Positions 10,106 to 19,737 of a stretch of DNA of 64,000 bases are shown piece by piece. The position numbers and the translations under genes are program-made. Location: assembly GCA_041402045.1 (NCBI GenBank), contig JAWKSZ010000042.1, positions 6,307 to 70,306 of the forward strand, given 5' to 3'. How positions within the stretch are numbered: the first letter of the stretch is position 1; the number at the start of each line of letters is the position of its first letter. The notes beneath the pieces were generated by a model, which saw nothing but the letters and a program-made list of their open reading frames with translations, had not been told where the DNA came from and did not search any database. The DNA is from JAGQRJ01 sp041402045. GTDB taxonomy: Bacteria; Planctomycetota; J058.

Positions 10106-12208
10106 GTGGAACGCGTCGGGCCCTACGTCGTGCAGAGCGAGCTCGCTCGCGGAGGCATGGGGGTCGTCTACCGCGCGCAGGCGGCGGACGGGTCCCCGGT
10201 GGCGCTCAAGCTGCTCCTCGCCCAGCGCAGCGCCAGCCCCAACGCGCGGCGGCGGTTCCTGACCGAGGTCGAGGCCCTGGCGCGGCTGCGGCACCCCGGG
10301 GTGGTCCCGGTCCTCGGCGCGGGGGAGCACCAGGGCGTGCCCTACATGGCCCTCGAGCTCGTGGACGGGGAGAGCCTGGCGGCGCGGCTGCGGCGCGGCC
10401 CGCTCCCGGTGTTCGAGGCGCTGCGGGTCGCGGGGCAGGTCGCCCAGGCCTTGAGCTACGTCCACGGCTGCGGGGTCCTGCACCGCGACCTGACCCCGGG
10501 CAACGTGCTCCTGCGCCGCGACGGCCAGGCGCTGCTCACCGACTTCGGCCTCGCGCGGGACGAGCAGGCCGAGCACAGCCGGGTGACCCAGAGCGGGGTG
10601 TTCCTCGGGACCCCCGGCTATTGGTCGCCGGAGCAGGCCCTGGGGCGACGGGGCGCGGTGGGCCCGCGCACCGACGTCTACGGCCTGGGCGCCGTGCTCT
10701 ACGCCTGCCTCACCGGCCGCGCGCCCGTCGAGGGGGGGACCCTCAGCGAGCTCCTGATTCGGGCCGAGGACCCGCCCACGCCGCCCCGCGCGCTGCGCCC
10801 CGAGGTCCCCGAGTGGGTGGACGCGCTCTGCCTGCGCTGCCTGGCGCGCGACCCGGAGGCGCGCTTCGCCTCCGCCGAGGCCGTGGCCCGGGCCCTCGTG
10901 CGCGGTCCGGAGGTCCCTGCCGAGCGGGGCCTGGGCGGCGTCGCGCTGGTGGCCGTCGCCCTGGCCGCGCTCTCCCTCAGCGTCGTGGTGGGGGTGGCCT
11001 GGGGACGCTCGCGGCCAGCCGAGCGGGCGGAGGCGCCGAGTCCCTCGCCCGCGGAGGCTCCCCCCGTCCAGGACCCCGAGCCGGAGCTCGAGGCTGTGCC
11101 CGGGCCCGCGCCCCTGCCCGGCGGTCGCTCCAGGGCGTTCGCCGTCGCGCAGGGGCTGGCCCAGCTCGAGGCCAAGAAACCAGAGGTGGCCCTCGCGATC
11201 CTGCAGCAGGTCCTCGAGCTGCACCCCGAGCACACCCCTGCGCGCTTGGGCCGGGCCGAGGCCTTGCGCGAGCTCGATCGCTGGGAAGAGGCGCTCGACG
11301 ACTACCTGTGGGTGCTGGAGCAGAGCCCGAGGTCGCCCGTCGCCTGGGCCGGGCGGGGTGCGTGCCTGCACGACCTCGGGCGGGAGGAGGAGGCGCTCGA
11401 CGCGCTGGGGGAGGCCGTGCGCCTGGACCCCAGCGACCACCGCTCGCGGACACGGCGGGCGACGATCGCCTCGAAGCTGGGGAGGTTCGAGCTCGCCGTG
11501 GACGAGCTGGACCAGCTCGTGCTGCAGGCGCCGGACTCGGAGGTGATCCGCGGCATGCGCGCGACGGTCCTGGCCACCGCCGGGCGGCGGGAAGCGGCGC
11601 TCGCCGACTGCGACTGGCTCCTGGCCCGTCGGCCCGACCAGCGGACGATCCGCGCGATCCGCGCCAACCTCCTGGGGGTGCTCAAGCGCTACCCGCGGGC
11701 CCTCGAGGACTACGACGTACTGATCCGGGAGGCGCCCAGCGCCAAGCTCCACCACGACCGCGCGCTGTGCCGCGCGCACCTGGGCCAGCATGCACGCGCG
11801 CTCGCGGACTACGACGCCGCCGTGGCCCTCGGGCTGGACGACGCCGCGATCTACGCCAACCGCGCCCTCGCGCGCCACGAGCTCGAGGACGTCGCCGGGG
11901 CGGTGGAAGACTTCACCCGCGCGCTCGAGCGCGACCCCCGGGACGCCACGACCTGGCGGCGGCGCGCGCTGGACCTGAACAGCCTCGACCGCCACCCGGA
12001 GGCCCTCGGGGACCTCGAGCGCTCGTTGGAGCTCGACCCAGGGGACGGCGGGACCTGGGTGCAGAAGGGCCTGACCCTCTCGCTGCTGAAGCGCTACGAC
12101 GAGGCGGTCGAGGCCCTCGACCACGCCCTCAGCCTCGAGCTCCCCGACCCCACGATGGCGCGCAAGATTCGGGCCGCCGCTCAGCGCGCGGCGGCGCAGA
12201 CCCGCTGA
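10106..12208 (+). CDS. Ser/Thr protein kinase with TPR domain
   Basis: The N-terminal kinase (about 1-260) shows the glycine loop ARGGMGVVYR, catalytic Lys35 in VALKLL, HRD at 126-128, DFG at 146-148 and GTPGYWSPEQ. The catalytic loop reads HRDLTPGN, with Thr and Gly where HRDLKPDN is usual. A transmembrane helix (about 275-295, GVALVAVALAALSLSVVVGV) separates the kinase from an extracytoplasmic Pro/Glu-rich linker and about ten TPR-like repeats. I placed the start at GTG 10106, which gives VERVGPYVV aligned with the paralogue's MQVGPYRV. An upstream ATG at 10013 lies inside the palindromic operator. CACACT sits five bases before the start, as in the paralogue at 16492. It is divergent from the P450 and convergent with a cytochrome gene. 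Confidence 0.9.
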   Translation: MERVGPYVVQSELARGGMGVVYRAQAADGSPVALKLLLAQRSASPNARRRFLTEVEALARLRHPGVVPVLGAGEHQGVPYMALELVDGESLAARLRRGPLPVFEALRVAGQVAQALSYVHGCGVLHRDLTPGNVLLRRDGQALLTDFGLARDEQAEHSRVTQSGVFLGTPGYWSPEQALGRRGAVGPRTDVYGLGAVLYACLTGRAPVEGGTLSELLIRAEDPPTPPRALRPEVPEWVDALCLRCLARDPEARFASAEAVARALVRGPEVPAERGLGGVALVAVALAALSLSVVVGVAWGRSRPAERAEAPSPSPAEAPPVQDPEPELEAVPGPAPLPGGRSRAFAVAQGLAQLEAKKPEVALAILQQVLELHPEHTPARLGRAEALRELDRWEEALDDYLWVLEQSPRSPVAWAGRGACLHDLGREEEALDALGEAVRLDPSDHRSRTRRATIASKLGRFELAVDELDQLVLQAPDSEVIRGMRATVLATAGRREAALADCDWLLARRPDQRTIRAIRANLLGVLKRYPRALEDYDVLIREAPSAKLHHDRALCRAHLGQHARALADYDAAVALGLDDAAIYANRALARHELEDVAGAVEDFTRALERDPRDATTWRRRALDLNSLDRHPEALGDLERSLELDPGDGGTWVQKGLTLSLLKRYDEAVEALDHALSLELPDPTMARKIRAAAQRAAAQTR

Positions 12209-12298
12209 GCGCGCCCTGCACGTCCGACCTTTCGCTCCAGCGCGCTCGCCCGCGACGCCGTACGCGCGGTCCGACAGGGCCGGTTCCAGCGCGGCTCG

Positions 12299-14083
12299 CT
12301 AGTTGACCTGGGCCCGGACCTGGGCCACCCGCTCGGGGGTGCGGTCGGCGGCGGCGTAGTACGTCTGGAACGCGGCCACCTCAGGGGTGGAGTACTGGAA
12401 CAGCTCCGCCGCGAAGCGCGGGCTGAGGGACTGATACAGGAGCGTCGCCTCTACCGCGTAGGGGCCGGCGCTCGCCGGCGCGTTCACCCGGTAGCGCGCG
12501 ACCTCGCCCCCTGCGCCGAAGTCGGGGTCCGCGCCGAGCCCCGCCGGACCCGCGACCGCCGCCGTGGGGTGGGTCGAGCTCCAGCCCTCGGGGAGCAAGC
12601 GGTTGTCCTTGAGGTAGCCCTCCCCCCGCAGCAGGAGGAAGGTCAGGTCCCCGGCGCCGTCGCGCATGAGCGCCTGGTAGATCTGCACCTGGTCCGAGGC
12701 GCTGATCGTGGCGTGGTGCGGCTGGTGCGGGCCCCCGGCGAGCTCGCTGGGGAGCGGCGTGCCTCCCGCGACGATTCGGCCCTGGGCGTCGTGCGCGCCG
12801 GACGCGAACACCACCCGACCCTGAGCGTCGGTGACCGTCAGCCGCAGCCAGGCGCGGCGGGTCGGGTGCCCGGTCGGGAACTTGTGTCCGCTCGCGTTCT
12901 GCACCTCGACCCCGAGCTCGAGGGTGTCCCCGGCGCGGCTGGAGGAGGCCAGGCGCACCTGGGCGGTGCGGGTCTGGAGCTGCGTCCGCGTGGCGGCGAT
13001 CAGCGCGTCGAAGGCCGCGGCCGGCGCCTGGGGGCTGAGGGCGGCGGCCTGGTCGCGCAGGATCTGGGGGATCAGGGTGTTGCCTCCGACGAACACGTGC
13101 CGCCCGAAGGGGGAGCGGGCCGGAGTCCCGAAGCGGGAGGCGGCGATCGGGGTCGCGATCGCGCTCCCGCCGACGTCGTCGGTCGGGACGTGGCAGGCCT
13201 GACAGCTCGCGGCCTTGGCGTGGGGCACGGCGACCTGGTCGTTGTAGACCGAGTTCTGCCACTCGAGGAACGGGCTCTGCTCGAGCAGCGATCCGCCGCT
13301 GGGGGCGCCGCTGGGGTCGAGGGCCGCGGTGGTCAGGGTGTGGCAGCTCGCGCAGAGGTCGCTCTGGGTCATGTGCGCGGCCTCGCGCGGGAGGTAGTTG
13401 AGCTGGTTCAGCATGGGCATGCTGCGCGGGTTCGCGTGGGGCCCGTAGAGCTCCCGCTGCCCGTTGAGCGCGAACGCGCCGTCGAAGGTCGCGCGCACGT
13501 CGGCGGGGGCGGTCGCCTGGTGGCACACCGTGCAGGAGACGCCGTCCACCGCGAGCAAGCTCGCGCTGCCGCCCTGGTCGAGGAGCGCCAGGGACACCGC
13601 GCCCTGGGCGTCGCGGTGCGCCATGGGCGCGTGGCAGCTCATGCACTTGGCCTCGATCACGGCGGCGGCGGACGGGGTGGCCGCCACCTCGACCGAGACC
13701 TCGGCGCGCCACAGCGGGTCCCGCGACGCGTTGGCCATCATGCTCGCGCTCCACAGGGCATAGGGCGCGACGTCCCGCCCGGCCGCGTCGCGCAGGCTCG
13801 CGGCGTCGGTCCCGTGGCAGCGCGCGCACTCCAGCGCCGTGGCGAAGGCGCCCTGCGTGGCGCGCGCGCTCGCGACCGGCTGGGGCGTCACGCCGCCGGT
13901 CGCCGTCGCCACCGGCGCGCTGCTCGTGCCCCCAGAGCTCGAGCTCGGCCCCGCGGAGGGGCTACCCGACCCCGAGCCCGCGGCGCCGGGGCCAGGCCTG
14001 CGGCTGCTCGAGCCTCCGGAGCAGCCGACCAGGAGCGAGGCTGAAACAACAACTGAAACAACTGAGGGGCGTCGATGGTTCAT
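12299..14083 (-). CDS. Pentaheme c-type cytochrome lipoprotein
   Basis: The ATG at 14083 gives a signal peptide with lipobox SLLVGC (lipidated Cys21), then a Ser/Gly/Pro-rich linker to about residue 75, then five CxxCH haem sites: CARCH (86), CMSCH (147), CTVCH (184), CASCH (244) and CQACH (294). The C-terminal part contains SGHKFPTGHPTRRAWLRL, the signature of an Ig-like beta domain found after multiheme regions in this family. Length is 594 aa. It should be exported by Sec, lipidated and matured by cytochrome c synthesis machinery, and act in electron transfer at the outer face of a membrane. It is a close tandem paralogue of the gene at 14260-15825. Confidence 0.85.
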   Translation of the reverse strand: MNHRRPSVVSVVVSASLLVGCSGGSSSRRPGPGAAGSGSGSPSAGPSSSSGGTSSAPVATATGGVTPQPVASARATQGAFATALECARCHGTDAASLRDAAGRDVAPYALWSASMMANASRDPLWRAEVSVEVAATPSAAAVIEAKCMSCHAPMAHRDAQGAVSLALLDQGGSASLLAVDGVSCTVCHQATAPADVRATFDGAFALNGQRELYGPHANPRSMPMLNQLNYLPREAAHMTQSDLCASCHTLTTAALDPSGAPSGGSLLEQSPFLEWQNSVYNDQVAVPHAKAASCQACHVPTDDVGGSAIATPIAASRFGTPARSPFGRHVFVGGNTLIPQILRDQAAALSPQAPAAAFDALIAATRTQLQTRTAQVRLASSSRAGDTLELGVEVQNASGHKFPTGHPTRRAWLRLTVTDAQGRVVFASGAHDAQGRIVAGGTPLPSELAGGPHQPHHATISASDQVQIYQALMRDGAGDLTFLLLRGEGYLKDNRLLPEGWSSTHPTAAVAGPAGLGADPDFGAGGEVARYRVNAPASAGPYAVEATLLYQSLSPRFAAELFQYSTPEVAAFQTYYAAADRTPERVAQVRAQVN

Positions 14084-14259
14084 GGGCGATCGCCCGCAAA
14101 TCGACGCCCGCGGCCCAAGTCCTTCTGGAATGTCCGCCATGTCTCGGGAGTGGCAGCGAACTCGCCCCCTCCCGGGGCCTAAGTCGGGCTCGGGCAGGGG
14201 CCTGCGTGGATCGCGCGGCGTGTCACCGGTGAATCATGTGTGTCATGCCCGTGAGGCGC

Positions 14260-15825
14260 TCAGTTGACCTGGGCTCGGACCTGGGCCACCCGCTCGGGGG
14301 TGCGGTCGGCGGCGGCGTAGTAGGCCGCGAAGGCCTCGACCTCGGGGGTGCGATACGCGAACAACTCCGCGGCGAAGCGCGCGCTCAGCGGCTGGTAGAG
14401 CAGCGTGGCCTCCACGGTGTAGGGGCCGGCTGCCCGCGGGGCGCGCACCCGATACTGCACCGTGTCGGAGCCGCCCACGAAGTCGCCGTCGCCGACGACC
14501 CCGCGCGGCGCGGTGGTCGCGGCCCAGGGGCCGCTCGGGCTCCAGCCGCGGGGGAGCAGGCGGTTGTCCTTGAGGTAGCCCTCCCCGCGCAGGAGCAGGA
14601 AGGTCGGGTCGCCGTCGCGGTCGTGCATGAGCGACTGATAGACCTGCACCTCGTCAGGAGCGGTGATCGCGGCGTAGTGGGGGAGCACCGGGCCGCCGGC
14701 GCGCTCGCTGGGGAGGGGGGCGCCCCCCGCCACGATCCGGCCCTCGGCGTCGTGCTCGCCGGAGGCGAACACCACGCGACCCTGGGCGTCGGTGACCGTG
14801 AGTCGCAGCCAGGCGCGCCGCACGGGGTGCCCCGTCGGGAACTTGTGGCCGCTGAGGTTCTCCACGGTGACCGGGAGCTGGAGCAGGTCGCCGGTGCGGA
14901 TCCCCTGCCCGAGGGTCACCCGGGCCGTGCGCCGCGCGAGCTGGTCGCGGGTGGCCGCGATCAGGGCGTCGAAGGCCGCGGCCGGGGCGAGGGGCTGCAG
15001 GTCGGCGGCCTGGTCGCGCAGGATCTGCGGGACGAGGGTGTTCCCCCCGAGGAACACGTGCCGGCCGAGGCTCTGCCGGACCGGGGTCTGCAGCCCGGCC
15101 TCCGCGATCTGGGTCTGGATCGGCGCGCCGTCGACGTCGGCGCGGGGCAGGTGGCAGGCCTGGCAGCTCGCGGCGTCGGGGCCCGGCTGCGCGACCTGGT
15201 CGTTGAACGCCGAGTTCTGCCACTCGAGGAACGGCGACTGCTCGGGGAGCTGACCCCCCGTCGGCTGGCCCTGCGCGTCGACCGCGGCGGTGGTCAGGGT
15301 GTGGCAGCTCGCGCAGAGGTCGGCGCGGGTGACGTGGGCGCTCTCGCGGGGGAGGTAGTTGAGCGCAATGCTCATGGGGCTCCCGCGGGGGTTGGCGTGG
15401 GGGCCGTAGAGCTCGCGCTGCCCGGCCACGCTGAACTGGCCGTTGAAGGTCGCGCTCACGTCCGCCGCGGGCTCGAGCTGGTGGCACGCCGTGCAGGACA
15501 CGCCGTCCAGCGCCAACTGGCTGCGAGGCTCGTCGCGCTCGAGGAGCCCCAGCTCGAGGGGCTCCGCGTGGGCCAGGGCGTCGACCTGCGCCATGGGCGC
15601 GTGGCAGCTCAGGCACTTGGCCTCGATCGCCGCCGCGAGGCTCGGGGTCGCGGCGATCTCCACCGAGACCTCCGCGCGCCACAGCGGATCGCGCACGGCG
15701 TTGGCCATGAGCGACGCTTGCCAGAGCTGGTAGGGCGAGACGTCGCGCCCCGACGCGTCGCGGTTGGCCACCGGGTCCGTGCTGTGGCAGGTCGCGCAGG
15801 CGATCGCGGTGGCGAAGGGGTGCAC
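14260..15825 (-). CDS. Pentaheme c-type cytochrome, paralogue lacking a visible signal peptide
   Basis: The five haem sites CATCH, CLSCH, CTACH, CASCH and CQACH and the SGHKFPTGHPVRRAWLRL segment match the neighbour at 12299-14083 almost position for position, and the last dozen residues (ERVAQVRAQVN) are identical. The reading frame stays open far upstream, but the only start codon near the expected N-terminus is GTG 15825, just 10 residues before the first haem site. No ATG and no lipobox occur upstream in this frame. A c-type cytochrome needs export, so either the N-terminus is lost, a frame change hides it, or the copy is dead. It would be transcribed before its paralogue if the two form an operon. 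Confidence 0.7.
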   Translation of the reverse strand: MHPFATAIACATCHSTDPVANRDASGRDVSPYQLWQASLMANAVRDPLWRAEVSVEIAATPSLAAAIEAKCLSCHAPMAQVDALAHAEPLELGLLERDEPRSQLALDGVSCTACHQLEPAADVSATFNGQFSVAGQRELYGPHANPRGSPMSIALNYLPRESAHVTRADLCASCHTLTTAAVDAQGQPTGGQLPEQSPFLEWQNSAFNDQVAQPGPDAASCQACHLPRADVDGAPIQTQIAEAGLQTPVRQSLGRHVFLGGNTLVPQILRDQAADLQPLAPAAAFDALIAATRDQLARRTARVTLGQGIRTGDLLQLPVTVENLSGHKFPTGHPVRRAWLRLTVTDAQGRVVFASGEHDAEGRIVAGGAPLPSERAGGPVLPHYAAITAPDEVQVYQSLMHDRDGDPTFLLLRGEGYLKDNRLLPRGWSPSGPWAATTAPRGVVGDGDFVGGSDTVQYRVRAPRAAGPYTVEATLLYQPLSARFAAELFAYRTPEVEAFAAYYAAADRTPERVAQVRAQVN

Positions 15826-15937
15826 CTCCAGCCGCCGCGCGCGGGCGAGGTGCGGCCACGCCGCAGAGCCGAAGGCTGTGGGGGTGGACGACGGGGTGGG
15901 GACGGTCGCGCGAGCCCTCAGCGCGCAGTCTTGGACC

Positions 15938-16434
15938 GTGCCGGCGCGACGCTTGCCGTCGTGGCTGGTGGGCTTCGCCGCCGGCGCTCTGCTCGTGGGC
16001 TGCGCCGTCGCCGGGTTCGGGGTGCTCCGGCCGTGCGGCAGCGCGGAGCGGCTCCTCGGCGCCGGAGACGCCCTCACCCCGCGGGTGGCGGAGGGCGCGC
16101 GCTCGCGGACAACCTGCCGGACGAGGCGCTGAGCTGCTTCGAGGCGGCCCTGGCCGCAGACCCTCAGGACACGCTGGCCGCGCTCGGCCGCGGCGATTCG
16201 CTGTGCGCCCTCGGCCGTTGGCCCGAGGCCCATGACGCGTTCCGCGCGCTGAGCGAGGCTCAGCCGACCTGCGTGGACGCCTGGGTCGGACGCGGCGCGT
16301 GCCTCTCGCTGCTCGAGCGCCACGCCGAGGCGATCGAGGTGTTCGACCACGCGCTGACCCTCGACCCGGAGAACCCCGGTCGGCTCCGCGGCATGCGCGA
16401 CATGGCTCAGCGCATGCTCGAGACTCAGCGCTGA
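15938..16434 (+). pseudogene. Frame-broken TPR protein with N-terminal membrane segment
   Basis: From GTG 15938 the frame gives a positively charged start and a hydrophobic segment (WLVGFAAGALLVGCAVAGFG, possible lipobox LVGC), then LLGAGDALTPRVAEG. One base change near 16090 moves to the frame RALADNLPDEALSCFEAALA, which continues with two or three TPR-like repeats to TGA 16434 (LERHAEAIEVFDHALTLDPE). Corrected length is about 165 aa. It precedes the kinase at 16492 by 57 bp and its repeats resemble those in the kinases' C-terminal domains, so it may be a periplasmic partner or a split fragment of that gene family. Confidence 0.5.
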
Positions 16435-16491
16435 GCGCGAGCGCCCGCCCGGAGGCTGGTCCCGAGCGAGCGTGAGGGTCACACTGCCCGC

Positions 16492-18756
16492 ATGCAGGTG
16501 GGTCCCTATCGGGTGCTGGAGGAGGTCGCGCGGGGCGGCATGGGCGTCGTCTACCGCGCCTGCGCCCAGGACGGGACCGAGGTCGCGCTCAAGCTCCTGC
16601 TCTCGCACCGCAGCGTGGAGGCCGCGGCTCGCGCGCGGTTCCTGGCCGAGGTCCGGGTCCTCGCCCGACTGCGACACCCGCACGTCGTCGCGTTCCTCGG
16701 GGCGGGGGAGCAGGAGGGCGTGCCCTGGCTCGCCCTCGAGTTCGTGCGCGGCCCGACCCTCGCCGAGCGGCTGCGCCAGGGACCGCTGGGGATCGACGAC
16801 GTGCGCTCGGTCGCGCGGGACCTGGTGAGCGCGCTGTCCTACCTGCACACCTGCGGCGTCCTGCACCGCGACCTCAAGCCCGACAACGTGCTCCTCGACG
16901 GCGAGCGCGCCCGGCTCACGGACTTCGGGCTGGCCCTCGACGGCGACGCCGAGGAGCGCCTGACCCGCAGCGGCGTCCTGCTCGGGACTCCCGGCTACTG
17001 GCCGCCAGAGCAGGTGGGGGTCGACCGGCGCTCGCTGGGGCCAGCCTCCGACATCTACGGGCTAGGGGCCGTGCTCTACGCCTGCCTCACCGGGCGCGCG
17101 CCGCGCTCGGCGAGCACGCTCCAGGAGTTCGCCAGCCTCGAGCAGACCGCGGCGCCGATCACGCCGCCGCGCCAGGCGCGCCCCGACGTCCCCCGTTGGC
17201 TCGACGCCTTGGTCATGCGCTGCCTGGCACGGGATCCCGCGCGCCGGCCGGCCTCGGCCGACGCCCTGGCGTTGGCCTTGGTGCAGGGGCCCGACGCTCC
17301 GCGGCCTCGGCGCAGCCTCGCTTGGGCCGGGCTCCTCGGCGCCCCGCTCTCCCTGGCGCCATTGGCCTGGCTGCTCTGGAGCGGACCGCCCCCGGCTCCG
17401 CACGCTCCGTCGCCCGACGCGCCGAGCGCGGTCGTGAGCGCGACGCCCACGTCCACGCCGCTCGAGGACCTGGAGCAGCTCGTCGCGCGGGGCGCGGCGC
17501 TCCGGGCCGCGGGGAAGTACGCCGAGGCACGCCCGCTCCTCGAGGGCGCCCTCGCCCGCGACCCGCAGCACCCGCGCGCCAACCTCGAGCTGGGGATCGC
17601 CCTCGAGAAGCTGCGGGAGCCCGTCCTGGCCCTCGAGGCCCTCGACCGCGCGCGGCTCCTGCGCCCGGAAGACCCGCTCGTGCTCGCCGCTCGCTCCCAG
17701 GTGCTGGTCGCCCTCGGCCGCCGCTGGGAAGCCCTCGCCGAGCTGGACGAGGCCCTGCGCTTCGCCTCCGCGCCCCAGCTCTTCTGGTCCCGTGGCCTGC
17801 TGCGCGACGCCCTGGAGCAGCCCGAGGCGGAGGTGCTCGCGGACTTCGACCGCGCGCTCGAGCTCGACCCCCAGCACCTGGGCGCGCTGCTCGCGCGGGG
17901 GAACCTGCACCGCGTCCACGGGCGCTTCGCCGCGTCCCTCGCGGACTACGACCACGTGCTCGTGCTCCACCCCGACGCCACCGGCGCGCTGTTCAACCGC
18001 GGGGTGGTCCTGCGGCTCATGGGCCGCCAGCGCGAGGCCCTCGCGAGCTTGGATCGGCTGCGGCGGCTGACCCCCGACGACCCACAGCTGCTCCTGCACC
18101 GCGGCGTGATCCTGTGCGAGCTGCGCCGCAGCCGCGAGGCCCTGGCCGACCTCGAGCGCGCCTGCCGCGCGCTCCCCGACGACGCGCAGGCCTTCCTCTG
18201 GCGGGCCCAGGCCTTGATCTACCTGGGGCGCCACGCGGAGGCCTTGCCCGCGGCGCAGCGGGCGGTGCAACTGCAGCCGGACGTCGCGAGCAACCACTGC
18301 ATGCTGGGCACCGCGCTCATGGAGCTGCGCCGCCCCGCCGAGGCCCTGGCGGCCCTCGACGTCGCGGTGCGCCTGTCGCCCCGCTTCGCCATGGCGCAGT
18401 GGCACCGCGGCAACGCGCTGGCGCTGCTCGGGCGCGCCGAGGAGGCGATCGAGGCCTACACCCGCTGCCTGGAGGCGGCCCCCAAGCACATCGACGCCCT
18501 GACCAACCGCGGCGTGCAACTGCGCCGGGTCGGCCGGCTGGCGGACGCGCTGGCCGACTACGAGGCGGCGCTCGAGCTCGACCCGCGCAACGTGAACGCG
18601 GCGCTCAACCGCGGGAACGTGCTGCTCGACGTGGGGCGCAAGCGCGACGGGCTCGCGGTCTTCGAAGAGCTCCTCCGTCGCGAGCTCTCCCCCGACCCGC
18701 GGCAGAAGGCGGAGAGCGGGCGCGCCCGCGCGCTGAAGCTCCTCGGCCGCGAGTGA
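16492..18756 (+). CDS. Ser/Thr protein kinase with TPR domain
   Basis: This 754-residue protein has a full Hanks-type kinase: glycine loop ARGGMGVVYR, Lys34 in VALKLL, HRDLKPDN (HRD 125-127), DFG 144-146 and GTPGYWPPEQ. A transmembrane helix lies near 272-292 (WAGLLGAPLSLAPLAWLLW), followed by about twelve TPR-like repeats to the C-terminus, probably outside the cytoplasm. It is a paralogue of the kinase at 10106, and each is adjacent to one of the paralogous pentaheme cytochromes. CACACT lies six bases before the ATG and no Shine-Dalgarno is visible, suggesting a leaderless or unusual start. A hairpin follows the stop at 18769-18796. Confidence 0.92.
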   Translation: MQVGPYRVLEEVARGGMGVVYRACAQDGTEVALKLLLSHRSVEAAARARFLAEVRVLARLRHPHVVAFLGAGEQEGVPWLALEFVRGPTLAERLRQGPLGIDDVRSVARDLVSALSYLHTCGVLHRDLKPDNVLLDGERARLTDFGLALDGDAEERLTRSGVLLGTPGYWPPEQVGVDRRSLGPASDIYGLGAVLYACLTGRAPRSASTLQEFASLEQTAAPITPPRQARPDVPRWLDALVMRCLARDPARRPASADALALALVQGPDAPRPRRSLAWAGLLGAPLSLAPLAWLLWSGPPPAPHAPSPDAPSAVVSATPTSTPLEDLEQLVARGAALRAAGKYAEARPLLEGALARDPQHPRANLELGIALEKLREPVLALEALDRARLLRPEDPLVLAARSQVLVALGRRWEALAELDEALRFASAPQLFWSRGLLRDALEQPEAEVLADFDRALELDPQHLGALLARGNLHRVHGRFAASLADYDHVLVLHPDATGALFNRGVVLRLMGRQREALASLDRLRRLTPDDPQLLLHRGVILCELRRSREALADLERACRALPDDAQAFLWRAQALIYLGRHAEALPAAQRAVQLQPDVASNHCMLGTALMELRRPAEALAALDVAVRLSPRFAMAQWHRGNALALLGRAEEAIEAYTRCLEAAPKHIDALTNRGVQLRRVGRLADALADYEAALELDPRNVNAALNRGNVLLDVGRKRDGLAVFEELLRRELSPDPRQKAESGRARALKLLGRE

Positions 18757-18768
18757 CCCCACACGCGC

Positions 18769-18796
18769 CGAGCCCGAGCCGGTGGGCTCGGGCTCG
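18769..18796. terminator. Bidirectional hairpin terminator
   Basis: A perfect 12-bp stem (CGAGCCCGAGCC with its complement) encloses the loop GGTG. It lies between the convergent stops of the kinase (18756) and the lipoprotein (18820). No T-run follows, as is common in very GC-rich genomes. Confidence 0.7.
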
Positions 18797-18819
18797 GGCG
18801 TTCGTGCGCGAGGCGGGGA

Positions 18820-19527
18820 TCAGTCGCCGGCGGGGGCTTCGACCGAGAACACGACCGGGCGGGAGGTGTCGGGCAGGAGCACGAACTCCTGAGGGTCACT
18901 TATGTAGGGCATGTCCGGAGTGTTGTCGAGCTGCACGCGATAGCGGCCCGGGGCCAGGTCCAGCCGCAGGCCGTTCTTGCCAGACGTCTCGTGCTCGACC
19001 TTCTCCCCGTCCTCGGTGGTGATCGGCGTCACGATCACCTTGTGACGCAGGTAGCGCACGATCCCGGAGGCCTGGTGCTCTACGACCACCACCAGGAGCC
19101 CGGCGCGACCCGGGGTCAACTCGTCGAGGGCCAGGGGACCCAAGGCCTCGGGGGTGGGCGTGTCGTCCTGGGTGCGTTCGATCACCCGGTGCTCGGGGAA
19201 GCAGCCGCGGCGCACGAAGAACACGCTGGTGTAGCCGCCGGGCTGGGCGTAGGGGAAGTCCTCGAGCTGGAAGTCGCCGTCGACGGTGAGCCACGGCTTG
19301 AAGCCCGGGCGGCCCTCGTGCCAGGCGCCGGGGCCGTAGGCGTAGACCTCGGTCGCGGCGTCGACGCTGCCCTCGGGGCCGGGGGCGAGCTCGAAGACCG
19401 GCTGCGGCGGAGTGGGGGCGGGCTCGGGGAAGTCGCGGGGGACCTCCTTCTCGTCGGCGGGGAGCGGGGCCTGAGCCAGGCAGCCGCCAGCGGCGAGGAA
19501 GGCGAAGCAGAACAGGAGGCGGGTCAT
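18820..19527 (-). CDS. Lipoprotein of unknown function, paralogue of the next gene
   Basis: ATG 19527 is preceded by AAGGA at good spacing and gives the signal peptide MTRLLFCFAFLAAGGC with a lipobox (AAGGC). The mature ~220 residues contain no motif I recognise. Conserved with the upstream paralogue are the segments YGPGAWHEGRPG/FGPAGWTGGRPG, TVDG, TSVFFxRxGxFPxHRV, GLLVxVVEH, VRYLRH and LxPGRYRxxLD. The last resembles the strand-turn pattern of carboxypeptidase-regulatory or PEGA-like beta domains, suggesting a small extracytoplasmic beta-sandwich protein. It converges on the kinase at 16492. Confidence 0.8.
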   Translation of the reverse strand: MTRLLFCFAFLAAGGCLAQAPLPADEKEVPRDFPEPAPTPPQPVFELAPGPEGSVDAATEVYAYGPGAWHEGRPGFKPWLTVDGDFQLEDFPYAQPGGYTSVFFVRRGCFPEHRVIERTQDDTPTPEALGPLALDELTPGRAGLLVVVVEHQASGIVRYLRHKVIVTPITTEDGEKVEHETSGKNGLRLDLAPGRYRVQLDNTPDMPYISDPQEFVLLPDTSRPVVFSVEAPAGD

Positions 19528-19665
19528 GGGTGGGTCCTTCGAGGCTGCGGTCGCGGGCGCGACCTGGATTCGGTGGAAGGAGCGCAAGCCGGGGGCCGGA
19601 GGCGAGACGACCGCGGCGGGGGTTACGTCCGGGGACGGGACAGAGCTGTCCCGCCCTCGGTCCCT

Positions 19666-19702
19666 GGCGGCCGGCGTCCAGGAGGCGTGGACGCCGGCCG
19701 CC
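19666..19702. terminator. Strong hairpin between two paralogous secreted-protein genes
   Basis: A perfect 15-bp stem (GGCGGCCGGCGTCCA and its complement) has a 7-base loop, located 36 bp after the stop of the gene at 19738-20442. A separate 16-bp palindrome, GGGACAGAGCTGTCCC at 19637-19652, lies just beyond and may be an operator for the downstream lipoprotein gene. Confidence 0.65.
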
Positions 19703-19737
19703 CGTCGGGGTCGCCGGGCGAGGGGCCGGGCGGTGGC

